Notes: generated from the letters alone by a model not told the origin. A stretch of DNA of 64,000 nucleotides from Bordetella genomosp. 9 (GCF_002119725.1 NZ_CP021109.1:4278001-4342000), one strand, 5' to 3'. Counted from the first letter of the stretch, positions 1 through 8,639 are shown. Program-made: numbers and translations.

Positions 1-510
1 CAGCGCCTGGTTCGCCATCGCGCTGGACCGCCCGACACGCGCCGCCACGACGCTGACGCGACCGCCGGCGAATTCCACCACCTGCAGCGCCTCCGGGAAT
101 TCGATCAGGCTGTGCAGATAGGTGGTGACGCTTCGCTCGGGGCTGATGAGGGCGTCGATGCAAAAGCCGTCGTCGCCCATCAGCTCCGGATGCTCGGCGA
201 CGTCGGACGCCCGGATGCGGGCGATGCGCCGCGGGATGTTGAATACCTGCCGCGCGATACGGCAGGCCACGAGGTTGACGGCATCCGATGCCGCGCAGGC
301 AATGAAGAGATCGGTATCTTCCGCGCCCGCTTCGCGCAGGACCGACACGCGCGAGCCGTCGCCATGCAATCCGCGCAGGTCGCAGCGCTCCTGCAGCGCG
401 AGCAGGTTGCGCGCGTCGGTATCGATGACGGTGATGTCGTTATGTTCCGAGACGAGGTTCTCGGCCACGCTGATGCCGACCCTGCCGGCGCCCACGATCA
501 GGATTTTCAT
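1..510 (-). CDS. trkA: Trk system potassium uptake protein TrkA, N-terminal part
   Basis: Partial gene: the 170 N-terminal residues are present and the stop lies beyond the left edge. TrkA is the cytoplasmic NAD(H)-binding regulatory subunit that gates the TrkH/TrkG K+ channel. The protein opens with MKILIVGAGRVG, the glycine-rich nucleotide-binding turn of a Rossmann RCK-N domain, followed by the acidic end of strand 2 (ITVIDTD) and a HGDGS turn typical of TrkA. The ATG overlaps the stop of the response regulator upstream (ATGA, 4 bases), so the two are translationally coupled at the end of the rsmB-ntrYX operon. The same order is usual in Burkholderiales. The call is firm; the C-terminal RCK domains cannot be seen. 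Confidence 0.93.
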   Translation of the reverse strand, partial: MKILIVGAGRVGISVAENLVSEHNDITVIDTDARNLLALQERCDLRGLHGDGSRVSVLREAGAEDTDLFIACAASDAVNLVACRIARQVFNIPRRIARIRASDVAEHPELMGDDGFCIDALISPERSVTTYLHSLIEFPEALQVVEFAGGRVSVVAARVGRSSAMANQAL

Positions 511-1184
511 GTACTGCGCTTGCGCGCGGACTCGATGCCCAATTGCTTGAGCTTGCGGTACAGGTGCGTGCGTTCCAGACCGGTCTTTTCCGAGACGCGG
601 GTCATGCTATGGCTTTCGCGGACCAGGTGATATTCGAAGTAGATGCGTTCGAAGGCATCGCGCGCTTCACGCAAGGGCTGGTCCAGCGAGATGCTTCCCA
701 GCAGGCCGTTGACCGGGGCCGGCGCATCCTGAGTGGCGGCCGGCAGCGCCGGCGCGTCCAATTCGTCTTCCAGCGGCGCCGCTGACATGGAAACCGCGGC
801 CGGGACGGGCTGGGGCGCGCGGCCACGCTGCAGCGCCGCCGAAATAGTTTTTAACAACCGTTGGAGCGTGATGGGCTTTTCGAGGAAGTCGAGCGCGCCG
901 ATGCGGGTGGCTTCCACCGCGGTGTCGATGGTGGCATGACCGCTCATCATGATCACCGGCATATCGAGCAGGCCTTGCGAGCCCCATTCCTTCAGCAGGC
1001 TCACGCCGTCCGTGTCCGGCATCCAGATATCGAGCAGCACGAGGTCGGGACGCGCACGCAGGCGAGCGGCTCTGGCCTGGGCCGCGTTCTCGGCCAATTC
1101 GACCGTGTGTCCTTCGTCGTACAAGATTTCCGACAGAAGCTCGCGTATGCCAACTTCGTCATCGACAACCAGAATTCTGGCCAT
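507..1184 (-). CDS. ntrX: NtrX-like response regulator lacking the AAA+ domain
   Basis: Response regulator of 225 residues, partner of the adjacent NtrY kinase. The receiver domain spans about residues 2-120, with acidic pocket D8-D9, phospho-acceptor D52 in LLDIWMPD and the conserved Lys in LEKPI. A Pro/Ala linker follows. The last ~45 residues form a Fis-type helix-turn-helix (KTGLERTHLYRKLKQLG). Classical NtrX/NtrC proteins (~450 aa) carry a sigma54-activating AAA+ ATPase between these parts; none is present, so it cannot activate sigma54 in the usual way. Start: ATG at 1184 with GGACGGG upstream was preferred to an in-frame GTG at 1196. It lies 12 nt after ntrY and overlaps trkA by 4 bases. 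In other betaproteobacteria this short form sits in the same place. Confidence 0.85.
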   Translation of the reverse strand: MARILVVDDEVGIRELLSEILYDEGHTVELAENAAQARAARLRARPDLVLLDIWMPDTDGVSLLKEWGSQGLLDMPVIMMSGHATIDTAVEATRIGALDFLEKPITLQRLLKTISAALQRGRAPQPVPAAVSMSAAPLEDELDAPALPAATQDAPAPVNGLLGSISLDQPLREARDAFERIYFEYHLVRESHSMTRVSEKTGLERTHLYRKLKQLGIESARKRST

Positions 1185-1196
1185 AAACCCGTCCAC

Positions 1197-3512
1197 CTAT
1201 TGCGTAGCCGCATTATCCTGTTGTTGTGCGGCTGCGTCCAGAGTATCGACCCCGCCCGCAAGGCGGGTCAACAGTATCGAAATGCGCGCGCCGCCTTCAC
1301 GCCGATTCGCGAGATCGATGCGGCCGCCGTGCTCTTCCACAATCTTGCGGACAATCGCCAATCCTAACCCAGTCCCGTGGGATTTGGTCGTCACATAGGG
1401 CTCGAAGGCGCGCTGCATGACCTGCGGCGAAAAGCCCGGGCCCGTGTCGGCCACTGTGAAACGCAATGCCTGTTGTTCGCTGCCGTCGCCCTGCCGCGCG
1501 CGGGTCAATTGCGTGGTGACGCGCACCTTGCCTTCCTGTTGGCCGGCAATGGCATCGCGCGCGTTCGCCAGCAGGTTGTGAATGACCTGTCTCAGCTGCG
1601 TGGGGTCGCCTTCGATGGCCGGAAGACCGGACTCGAGCTCCACTTCCAGGTTCAGCGAATTGACGTGGTCGCGCACCACGCCTTCGATCGGATCCCACCC
1701 GTACAAGGACAGGACGTCCGCGACCAGGTCGTTGAAGTCGATGCGCTTCATGACCGCCGGCGGCGTACGCGCGAACTCACGGAAATCATCGACCATGTGC
1801 TTGAGCGAGGCTACCTGGTTGACGATGGTATTGGTGGATCGCTCCAGCATGCGGCGTTCGTTCGGTTCGAGCCGGTCGGCGAGCTTCATCGCCAGCCGTT
1901 CGGCGGACAGCTGAATGGGCGTGAGCGGATTCTTGATCTCGTGTGCGAGGCGGCGCGCCACCTCGCCCCAGGCCACCGCACGGTTGGCGGACATCAGTTC
2001 GGTAATGTCGTCGAACACGACCAGATAACCGTTGCCGCGCCCATCGACGCGCAGATGCGTGCCGCGCGCCAGCAGGGTCGCCGTCTGGGATGACCCGGCG
2101 CGCTCTTCCGCCGAAGGCGTCAGTTGGATCTCGAACTGCTGCTGCCAGTGCTGGCGTTCCGAGCCCACGGCGGCATGCGCGGCGAATGCCTGCCGCACGA
2201 TCTGAGCGAAAGGCAGCATGCCTTCCACGGTTTCCAGCGGCCTGCCGATGACCGAGCGCAGATCCGTCTGCAATATGGTTTGCGCGCCCTGGTTCACGGT
2301 GGTCACGCGGAACGCTTCGTCGAACACCAGCACGCCGGACGACAAATTGGACAGCACGCTTTCCAGATAGACGTTGGATCGCTCCAGCTGCTGGCGGTTG
2401 CTTTCCACCATGCGCCGGGCCTCGTCCAACTGGCGCGTCATGGCGTTGAAGGACCGGGTCAGCTGCCCCACCTCGTCGCGTTCGGGCGGCTCCGGCAGCG
2501 GACGGTAATCGCCCACGGCAACGGCCTGCGTGCCGGCCGCCAGCCGCAGCAGCGGGCGCACCAGGCGCTTGGACAGCGACAGCGCCACTGCGATGGCTGT
2601 GAAGACGGACACCAGCAGCGCGAGTGTCAGCGTAATGCCATACAGCTTGCGCAGCCCCAGCCGCGACAAGGCCAGTTCCTGGTAATCGCGAAAGCCTTGC
2701 TGGACGCGGTTGGCGTTGTGGGCGATCTGGTCCGGAACCGGCTGTATCAGCTGCAGCCAGCGCGGTTCGCCGGTGGCGTTGCCCAGCGTATCGATGCGGT
2801 CCGGCGGCACCAAGGGGATCACCACCCGCAGGTGCAGGCCGCCGCCGCCGCGATCCAGCGGGTCGTCGGCTTCCGCCGCGGAATAGCCCCGCGAAAGTCG
2901 CAGCTGGTTCAATACCGTGGGCGGCGGCAACTCGGGAAGCAGCTGGCCATACTGGCTGGTGGAAAACGCGATCATGCGGCCGCCGCCGGTAAAAACCATG
3001 GCCTCCTGCACGCCGTTGGCTTCGCGCAGGCGCGTGAGCGTCAGCGCGATATTGCTGTCGCTGGTGCGGTTCAGCTCCATCGCCATGGAGCGTCCGCGTG
3101 CGTCCAGATCGGCCAGCAGGGAATCGAGCGCCGCCCGGCCGAGATTCAGGCCGGCTTCCAGCGCGTTGTCCACGCGGACGTTGAACCACGACTCGATGGA
3201 GCGCGACATGAACTGCACCGACAAGGTGTAAATCAGCGCGCCGGGCACCACCCCGATCAGCGTGAACGCCAGCGCGAAGCGCGCCGTCAGACGTGCGCCG
3301 AACTGGCGCCGCCGGATCTGGCGGACCAGCTTGACGGTCAGGGCCATCACCCAGGCGAACGACGCCAGCGCAACGATGCCATTGAGCACCAGCAGCGCGT
3401 CGTAGTACCGGGCGAAGCGGGATGCGTTGCCGGTGGACCAGGCCAGCAGGCCGAGCAGCAACAGCCCCGCCAGCGCGCCGGCGATCAGGGCGATGCGAAG
3501 CAGCAGTCTCAT
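1197..3512 (-). CDS. ntrY: NtrY-type membrane sensor histidine kinase
   Basis: Histidine kinase of 771 residues, probably sensing nitrogen or redox state and phosphorylating the adjacent short NtrX. N-terminal hydrophobic segments (about residues 5-25, 40-60, 80-105) and another at about 290-320 place it in the inner membrane with a periplasmic sensor loop. A HAMP segment (SKRLVRPLLRLAAGTQAV) and a PAS-like region follow. The catalytic part shows the H-box HEIKNPLTPIQ, N-box NLLANARDAI, G1 DTGPGF and G2 GTGLGLAIV. The ATG at 3512 overlaps the DUF4390 stop by 4 bases; an in-frame upstream start would lie inside that gene and was rejected. Family and context are clear; the signal sensed is unknown. 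Confidence 0.9.
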   Translation of the reverse strand: MRLLLRIALIAGALAGLLLLGLLAWSTGNASRFARYYDALLVLNGIVALASFAWVMALTVKLVRQIRRRQFGARLTARFALAFTLIGVVPGALIYTLSVQFMSRSIESWFNVRVDNALEAGLNLGRAALDSLLADLDARGRSMAMELNRTSDSNIALTLTRLREANGVQEAMVFTGGGRMIAFSTSQYGQLLPELPPPTVLNQLRLSRGYSAAEADDPLDRGGGGLHLRVVIPLVPPDRIDTLGNATGEPRWLQLIQPVPDQIAHNANRVQQGFRDYQELALSRLGLRKLYGITLTLALLVSVFTAIAVALSLSKRLVRPLLRLAAGTQAVAVGDYRPLPEPPERDEVGQLTRSFNAMTRQLDEARRMVESNRQQLERSNVYLESVLSNLSSGVLVFDEAFRVTTVNQGAQTILQTDLRSVIGRPLETVEGMLPFAQIVRQAFAAHAAVGSERQHWQQQFEIQLTPSAEERAGSSQTATLLARGTHLRVDGRGNGYLVVFDDITELMSANRAVAWGEVARRLAHEIKNPLTPIQLSAERLAMKLADRLEPNERRMLERSTNTIVNQVASLKHMVDDFREFARTPPAVMKRIDFNDLVADVLSLYGWDPIEGVVRDHVNSLNLEVELESGLPAIEGDPTQLRQVIHNLLANARDAIAGQQEGKVRVTTQLTRARQGDGSEQQALRFTVADTGPGFSPQVMQRAFEPYVTTKSHGTGLGLAIVRKIVEEHGGRIDLANRREGGARISILLTRLAGGVDTLDAAAQQQDNAATQ

Positions 3513-4093
3513 CGCTTGTCTCCGGGCGCCTCGGCGATGGCGAAATCGAAGTCCTTCCACGGCGTGGCGACCGACCAGGAGCTGCTATTGAGCGCGTTCA
3601 CCTGGAAGGGGCGCGCCAGCATGGACGTATCGAGCCGCAGCCGCAGGCGGCCATCGTAGCGGACGCCGGCCGACAGATCGGCGGCGTCGGCCACCGCCCA
3701 TCCCCGGATATGGCGCACCATGTCCATGGCGGCGTCCAGCGATTGCACGGGAAGGGTCAATTCCCCCACTCCCGCGCGCCATTGCCGGGTCAGGGCGTTG
3801 TAGACGATGCGCCAGGTCATGCTGGTATCCGCGACCGTGGAGTCCAGCCACCACCAGCGCGAACGGGTAATGACCAGGTCCGCGGTGAAATACAGAGGAA
3901 CGCCGCGCTCGGCCGCCTCGCGCAACTGGTCGTTCAGATCGAAGCGGATGTCGGCGTCGATCTCCACCCTTCCATCGCGGATGACGGGATCGATATTCAG
4001 GACCTTGGGGTCGGCCGCGTACGCCCTGCCTGCCCACGGCAGCAGAAGCGCGGCGGCCAGCCACAGCAGAAACAGGCGCTTTGGAATGGGCAT
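3509..4093 (-). CDS. DUF4390 domain exported protein
   Basis: Protein of 194 residues with a clear signal peptide (basic MPIPKR, hydrophobic core, cleavage near AYA-AD at ~26), so it should act in the periplasm or be membrane anchored. The mature part is rich in beta strands (RVEIDADIRFDLNDQL, YFTADLVITRSRWWW) and matches the DUF4390 proteins found between rsmB and ntrY in many betaproteobacteria. It starts 39 nt after rsmB and its TGA overlaps the ntrY ATG, so it is co-translated with the kinase. A role in modulating the NtrY periplasmic sensor is an inference from position only; no biochemical function is known to me. Confidence 0.8.
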   Translation of the reverse strand: MPIPKRLFLLWLAAALLLPWAGRAYAADPKVLNIDPVIRDGRVEIDADIRFDLNDQLREAAERGVPLYFTADLVITRSRWWWLDSTVADTSMTWRIVYNALTRQWRAGVGELTLPVQSLDAAMDMVRHIRGWAVADAADLSAGVRYDGRLRLRLDTSMLARPFQVNALNSSSWSVATPWKDFDFAIAEAPGDKR

Positions 4094-4132
4094 ACGTAGG
4101 ATCGGCGCTGCAACCCCGTTATTCTTCGCGAT

Positions 4133-5542
4133 TCAGCGGGCCTTGGCAAACAAGGCATAGAAAAAGCCGTCGTGCTCGCCTTCCGGGGTGTCGCCGCCGG
4201 CCGTCGGCAGCAATTGCCCGGGCGCTTGCAGCCGTTGCGCGTCGCCATGCCGCGCCGCGAAAGCGGCCGCCTGGCGCTCGCCCTCGTCGGGAAAGACGGA
4301 GCAGGTCACATAAAGCAGCCGCCCGCCTGGGGCGACCGTGCGCCATAGGGCATCGACGATGCGCGTCTGCAGCTTGACCGTGCGCGGCACATCGTCGGCG
4401 CGCCGCAGCCAGCGGATATCGGGATGCCGCCGCACGATGCCGGAAGCCGTGCAAGGCACGTCGGCAAGCACGGCGTCGAAAGGCGTGCCATCCCACCAGG
4501 AATCCGGATCGGCGGCATCGGCGGCCTGCATCCTGACGCGTGCAGACGCGAGTCCAAGGCGGCGCAGGTTCTCGTCGACGCGCCGCAGCCGCCCTGGGTC
4601 GGCGTCCAGCGCCAGCAGGTCGATATCGGCCAATTCAAGCAGATGGGCGGTCTTGCCGCCGGGCGCGGCGCAGGCGTCCAACACTCGCATGCCGTCCGCC
4701 ACGCCAAGCAGCGGCGCCGCCAACTGGGCCCCGGCATCCTGCACCGACCACCAGCCTTCCTCGAAACCGGGCAGCTGCTGCACCGGGCGTGGCTGCGCGA
4801 GCACGATGCCTTGCGTACCCGCGGCCCGCGCAGCCACGCCGGCCCGGTAAAAGGCCGTCAGCACGTCGTCGCGCGTGGCGCGGCGCCGGTTGACGCGCAA
4901 CGTCAGCGGCGCGTGGGCATTGGCCGCGGCCAGGATGGATTCCCAGTTGGCTGGATAGGCGGAACGCAGCTTGTCGACCCACCATTGCGGATGATTCCAG
5001 CGCGCTTCGATATGCCGCGCAAGCTGCGCCGACAAGGCGGACCGGTCGCGCAGGAAGGTTCGCAGCGTGCCGTTGATCAGGCCCTTAAAGGGCGTGAGCC
5101 GGCGCTGTCCGGCGGCTGCTTGCACCGCCTGGTCGACGACGGTGTACGGGGCGTAGGCGGGCATGCCGGTCTGCCCGTCGTCGGTTGCGGCCTGGGCCGC
5201 GCCGTCCGGCGTCCCATTCCTGGGCACGGGACCATCGGCGGGTGGCGGTTCCTCGGTCCCGACAAGCAGCAGCGCGAGCGCCACCAGCAGCAGGGCTTCG
5301 GCCAGCGGCTCCGGCGGCGTGCGCGGCACCAGCAGCCGCCGCAGCACGCGGGCCTCGCCCAGGCGCCGCATGGTGTGGAAGGACAAGGCTTGGGTGCCCC
5401 CGCGCAGCGGCGCCGGAACGGCGGCCAGGGCGTCCGTCATGGATCGTCCGGCCAGCACGCCGGACACGACGGTGGCGCTTTGCAGCAGCAGATCGCGCAG
5501 CGGCGCGGCGCCGGGCGGGTGGCCCGGAGTGGAAACTGACAT
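4133..5542 (-). CDS. rsmB: 16S rRNA (cytosine(967)-C5)-methyltransferase RsmB
   Basis: 469 residues. Uses S-adenosylmethionine to methylate C967 of 16S rRNA in the cytoplasm. The N-terminal ~170 residues are a NusB-like RNA-binding fold. The methyltransferase domain has motif I LDACAAPGGKT (about 288-298), motif IV ADVPCTASGI with Cys364, and motif VI VTCSVFPDEGE with the nucleophile Cys414. Within the NusB-like part, residues ~95-128 form a Pro/Gly/Asp-rich low-complexity insert that looks like a disordered loop. First gene of the rsmB-DUF4390-ntrYX-trkA operon. In many relatives fmt lies directly upstream; here fmt is about 10 kb away. Confidence 0.95.
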   Translation of the reverse strand: MSVSTPGHPPGAAPLRDLLLQSATVVSGVLAGRSMTDALAAVPAPLRGGTQALSFHTMRRLGEARVLRRLLVPRTPPEPLAEALLLVALALLLVGTEEPPPADGPVPRNGTPDGAAQAATDDGQTGMPAYAPYTVVDQAVQAAAGQRRLTPFKGLINGTLRTFLRDRSALSAQLARHIEARWNHPQWWVDKLRSAYPANWESILAAANAHAPLTLRVNRRRATRDDVLTAFYRAGVAARAAGTQGIVLAQPRPVQQLPGFEEGWWSVQDAGAQLAAPLLGVADGMRVLDACAAPGGKTAHLLELADIDLLALDADPGRLRRVDENLRRLGLASARVRMQAADAADPDSWWDGTPFDAVLADVPCTASGIVRRHPDIRWLRRADDVPRTVKLQTRIVDALWRTVAPGGRLLYVTCSVFPDEGERQAAAFAARHGDAQRLQAPGQLLPTAGGDTPEGEHDGFFYALFAKAR

Positions 5543-5710
5543 ACGAGGTGGCGCCGGCTGCGCCTGAAAAGCGGGAAACAGTCAATGGTATCGCGCGGCG
5601 GGCGCCGCTGCCGGCGAGCGGTGGAACCGCAGCCTGCCGCCGGCCATCCGCGCCACCGTTGCATGCCCGGGTTGGACCCGCACGGCCGGACTGCCTGTAT
5701 TGGTGCCGGG

Positions 5711-5749
5711 GGCGGTCTCATCCGGCGGTCTCATCCGGCGGTCTCATCC
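5711..5749. repeat. three perfect tandem copies of a 13-bp repeat
   Basis: The unit GGCGGTCTCATCC occurs three times head to tail at 5711-5723, 5724-5736 and 5737-5749. It lies in the 350-bp gap between the divergent rsmB (start 5542) and the metallo-hydrolase gene (start 5893). Nothing else was recognised in this gap. The copies could be binding sites spaced just over one helical turn apart, or a simple replication-slippage array. Confidence 0.85.
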
Positions 5750-5892
5750 TCTTGGCCGCGGGTATATTCCTGTGGCGCCGCCCTTTTCGATGGCCCTACT
5801 ATGCAGAATGCTGGCGGCCCTGGTCTGCCAGGATCGCGCAGGGCCGCGCCGCGGCCAGCGGTTTCACGCCGACGTCCGCCCCGGAGGTCAAG

Positions 5893-6831
5893 ATGACGTC
5901 CCAGCTTTCCGACGATGCGCTGCGCCATGCCATCGCGACCGCGCACCAGGCCATGGGCGGCGCCCAGCCTCGGCCCGTCGTCGCATCGTTCTTCGACGAA
6001 GCGACCTTCACGGCCACACATGTGGTTCACGATCCTGGCAGCCGGGCGTGCGCCATCATCGACAGCGTTTTGGACTTCGATGCCGCCAGCGGACGCACGG
6101 CCGACGCCTCGGCCCGCCAGCTGGAGCAGTACGTGCGCGAGCACGGGCTCGACGTGCACTGGCTGCTTGAAACGCATGCCCACGCCGATCATCTTTCGGC
6201 GGCGCCGCTGCTGCAAGCCAGGCTGGGGGGCCGGTTGGCCATCGGGCGCCACATCGCCACGGTGCAGCAGACCTTCGGGAAACTCTTCAACGCCGGCACG
6301 GAATTCGCCCGCGACGGCAGCCAGTTCGACCACCTGTTTGAGGACGGTGAACAATTCCTCATCGGGAACCTGTCAGCCGTGGCGCTGCACGTGCCGGGCC
6401 ACACGCCGGACGGCATGGCCTATGTGGTCGGCGACGCGGTGTTCGTGGGGGATACGCTTTTCATGCCCGATTACGGCACCGCCCGGTGCGACTTCCCTGG
6501 CGGCGACGCCGGCATGCTGTACCGGTCGATACGGAGGCTGCTGGCCCTGCCCGACGAGACCCGCGTATTCCTATGCCACGACTACAAGGCGCCGGGACGG
6601 GATCGTCATGCCTGGGAAACCACCATCGGGACGGAACGTCTGTGCAACGTGCACGTGCGCGAGGGCATCGACGAAGCGGCCTTCGTCGCCATGCGGCGGT
6701 CGCGCGACGCGAAGCTGCCCATGCCCAAACTGATATTGCCTTCCGTGCAGGTGAACATGCGTGCGGGCCGGTTGCCGGAACCCGAGTCCAACGGCGTGCG
6801 TTACCTGAAGCTGCCGCTCGATCGGCTTTGA
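5893..6831 (+). CDS. MBL-fold metallo-hydrolase, persulfide dioxygenase/Blh-like
   Basis: 312 residues. The metallo-beta-lactamase signature THAHADHL supplies H95, H97, D99 and H100. Further metal ligands come from GHTPDGM, the Asp in VGDTLFMPDYGTARCDF and the late His in LCHDY. The GTARCDFPGGD segment resembles the ETHE1/persulfide dioxygenase and Blh branch, which uses one mononuclear iron to oxidise glutathione persulfide; substrate assignment is by family only. The ATG at 5893 was chosen for its GGAGG at 5884-5888. Long in-frame upstream extensions run antisense into rsmB and were rejected. Transcribed alone, away from rsmB, behind the 13-bp triple repeat. No rhodanese or BigR-type regulator is adjacent. 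Confidence 0.85.
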   Translation: MTSQLSDDALRHAIATAHQAMGGAQPRPVVASFFDEATFTATHVVHDPGSRACAIIDSVLDFDAASGRTADASARQLEQYVREHGLDVHWLLETHAHADHLSAAPLLQARLGGRLAIGRHIATVQQTFGKLFNAGTEFARDGSQFDHLFEDGEQFLIGNLSAVALHVPGHTPDGMAYVVGDAVFVGDTLFMPDYGTARCDFPGGDAGMLYRSIRRLLALPDETRVFLCHDYKAPGRDRHAWETTIGTERLCNVHVREGIDEAAFVAMRRSRDAKLPMPKLILPSVQVNMRAGRLPEPESNGVRYLKLPLDRL

Positions 6832-6881
6832 CGTCGGCGCGGCGGTTCGCGCCGCCACGGCGGCCACATGGCTCACGTGGT

Positions 6882-6915
6882 CATTAGGCCGGTCAACCCA
6901 TTAGGCCGGTCAACC
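6882..6915. repeat. perfect 17-bp tandem duplication at the 3' end of the MFS gene
   Basis: CATTAGGCCGGTCAACC occurs at 6882-6898 and again at 6899-6915. The second copy covers the stop codon (6910-6912) of the minus-strand transporter. With the next bases it forms a hairpin, GGCCGGT-CA-ACCGGCC (6904-6919), followed on the plus strand by C and four T. This could end transcription of the metallo-hydrolase gene, whose stop is 73 bp upstream. Confidence 0.7.
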
Positions 6916-8208
6916 GGCCCTTTTGGCGAACCAGAACGATGCCTGGGCCAGCATCCCCGCGCCCAGCAGCGTGCAAGCGGCGGCCAGGGCGGGATTGCCG
7001 CCGACGCCCGCCAACGCGGTACACACGGCGCCGATGGCCATCTGACTGAAACCGTAAAGCCCCGATGACGAGCCGCTGACGGCGGGATTGACGTTCAAAG
7101 CCTCGGACATGGCTGTCGGCGACGCGATGCCGGCGCCATAGGTCAGGACCAGCATGGGGGCCACCGTCAACGCCACCGAAAGATGACCGGATACGACGGC
7201 AACGAGGAATACCGCCGCGCCCATGCAACTCAGCAGGTTCCCCATCACCATCAGGCGCGCAACGGGAATCCGCCCGATCAGGTTGATTGCGGTCAGGTTT
7301 CCGAACCACACGCCCAGAATGTTCAAAGCCAGATAGAACCCGACCTCGTGGCTGGATCGATGCAGCTGGTCCACGTAGATGAACGGCGCGGCGCCGATGA
7401 AGGCATAGAGCGACGTGGTGGCGCATCCGCCGCCCAATGCATAACAAAGGAATCGCCGGGACCGGATGAGGCCGACATAGTTCTGCAATACGGCTGAAGC
7501 GCCGCGCCCTGCGCGCTTCACGGTCTCGCGCAGCAGGAACAGGATCAGAACGACGTTCAGAATGCCGAATACCGACAGCCATCCGAAGATGGACCGCCAG
7601 CCCTGGGCTGCGCTCAGGCCGGCGCCGATCAGCGGAGACAGTCCCGGTCCGGCCATGATCAACAGATTCAGCATGGACAAACGTTTGGCGGCTTCGTCGC
7701 CCGATACGCTGTCCCGTATGATGGCGCGCCCCAGCACCAGTCCGGCGCATCCGCCAAGGGCCTGGAACAGACGCGCCGCGATCAGGGCGTGGATCGTCGG
7801 CGCGAAGTACGCCGCGATGCTGGCGCCCGCGCAAAGACTCATCCCGAAAATCAGCACGGGACGGCGGCCGAAGCGGTCGGAAACGGGCCCGTAGATCAGC
7901 TGTCCGATCGCCAGTCCGACGATATAGAAGCTCAAGGTCAGCTGCACCGACGACGCGCTGGCCGCCAGGTCGCGGGCGGCATCCGGCAACGCCGGAACGA
8001 AGATATGCATCGCCAGCGTGCCGTTCAGCGTGATCAGCGCCAGCAGCCATAAGGGCGACGCTTTCGCGGACGAGGCTGGGGTAGGCAGCGGCTTTGCGGA
8101 ATGAACGATAGATGGGCCGGTGCGCTCACCGGGATCTGACGGCAACGGACTTGGCATATCGGGATGATAGCGGCGGGCGGCTTGCAAACCGCTGTGAGCC
8201 GGGTCCAT
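6910..8208 (-). CDS. Bcr/CflA-type MFS drug exporter
   Basis: 432 residues, an inner-membrane proton-driven major facilitator of the Bcr/CflA drug-resistance group. About twelve hydrophobic segments are visible. The loop 2-3 motif GPVSDRFGRRPVLIFG is the MFS signature, and LGRAIIRDSVSGDEAAKRLSMLNLLIMAGPGLSPLIGAGL is the helix 4-5 region typical of this group. Start: ATG at 8208 (MDPAHSG) has AAGGACGG at proper distance; a later ATG at 8157 (MPSPLP) has no ribosome site. The first ~50 residues are then a polar cytoplasmic tail. Transcribed alone and divergent from the HTH gene. The substrate cannot be inferred. Confidence 0.85.
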   Translation of the reverse strand: MDPAHSGLQAARRYHPDMPSPLPSDPGERTGPSIVHSAKPLPTPASSAKASPLWLLALITLNGTLAMHIFVPALPDAARDLAASASSVQLTLSFYIVGLAIGQLIYGPVSDRFGRRPVLIFGMSLCAGASIAAYFAPTIHALIAARLFQALGGCAGLVLGRAIIRDSVSGDEAAKRLSMLNLLIMAGPGLSPLIGAGLSAAQGWRSIFGWLSVFGILNVVLILFLLRETVKRAGRGASAVLQNYVGLIRSRRFLCYALGGGCATTSLYAFIGAAPFIYVDQLHRSSHEVGFYLALNILGVWFGNLTAINLIGRIPVARLMVMGNLLSCMGAAVFLVAVVSGHLSVALTVAPMLVLTYGAGIASPTAMSEALNVNPAVSGSSSGLYGFSQMAIGAVCTALAGVGGNPALAAACTLLGAGMLAQASFWFAKRAG

Positions 8209-8302
8209 GTAGCCGTCCTTGCGCCACCGGCGCCCCGCAGGGCCGCCGCCCCCAGGGCATTCCCGCTCTGTCCGCGTCCGGATGCGCCGTACGGCAATGC
8301 CG

Positions 8303-8308
8303 TATAAT
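8303..8308 (+). promoter_or_regulatory. consensus -10 box upstream of the HTH gene
   Basis: A perfect TATAAT lies 80 bp upstream of the HTH-gene ATG, in the 180-bp gap after the divergent MFS start. No good TTGACA is present at 16-18 bp, so the promoter may need an activator. The -10 match is seen; the start site is inferred. Confidence 0.55.
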
Positions 8309-8387
8309 GCCGCCCGATTCCAGGCGCCGGCCCAAGCCGCCGCTTGGAAACCGTGCAGCGGATGCGCCGCTGCCGATCGAGCGATCC

Positions 8388-8639
8388 ATGAACAAATCAA
8401 TCGCGCCGGCCGCCGGCGCACGATGGCAGGCGTCGCGCATCAGCGAGGCCCGCAGCCGGGTCGGACTGCCGCAGGCCGATTTCGCGAAACTGCTGGGCGT
8501 AAGCGTGCGCACGCTGCAGGACTGGGAACAGGGCCGGCGCAATCCGTCCGGCGCGGCCAAGACCCTGCTGCGCGTCGCCCTGCTCCACCCCGAAACCTTG
8601 CGCCAGCTGCCGCCGTGGCGCGCGGACGAAGCGGCCTGA
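8388..8639 (+). CDS. HTH (XRE/HigA-NadS-like) transcriptional regulator, orphan antitoxin type
   Basis: 83 residues, nearly all one lambda-repressor-like helix-turn-helix (LPQADFAKLLGVSVRTLQDWEQGRRNPSGAAKTLLRV). The wording RTLQDWEQGRR-PSGAA-LLR is typical of HigA/NadS-type antitoxins, which bind their own promoter. Normally a HigB/RelE toxin gene of ~300 bp precedes such a gene. Here only 180 bp separate it from the divergent MFS gene and only 62 bp from rimO, so no toxin partner fits. It is either an orphan regulator or a decayed module. A consensus TATAAT lies 80 bp upstream. Confidence 0.8.
   Translation: MNKSIAPAAGARWQASRISEARSRVGLPQADFAKLLGVSVRTLQDWEQGRRNPSGAAKTLLRVALLHPETLRQLPPWRADEAA

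Noticed and set aside
5185..5892. Long N-terminal extension of the metallo-hydrolase
   Set aside because: It would lie antisense inside rsmB; the ATG at 5893 has a strong ribosome site and begins the domain.
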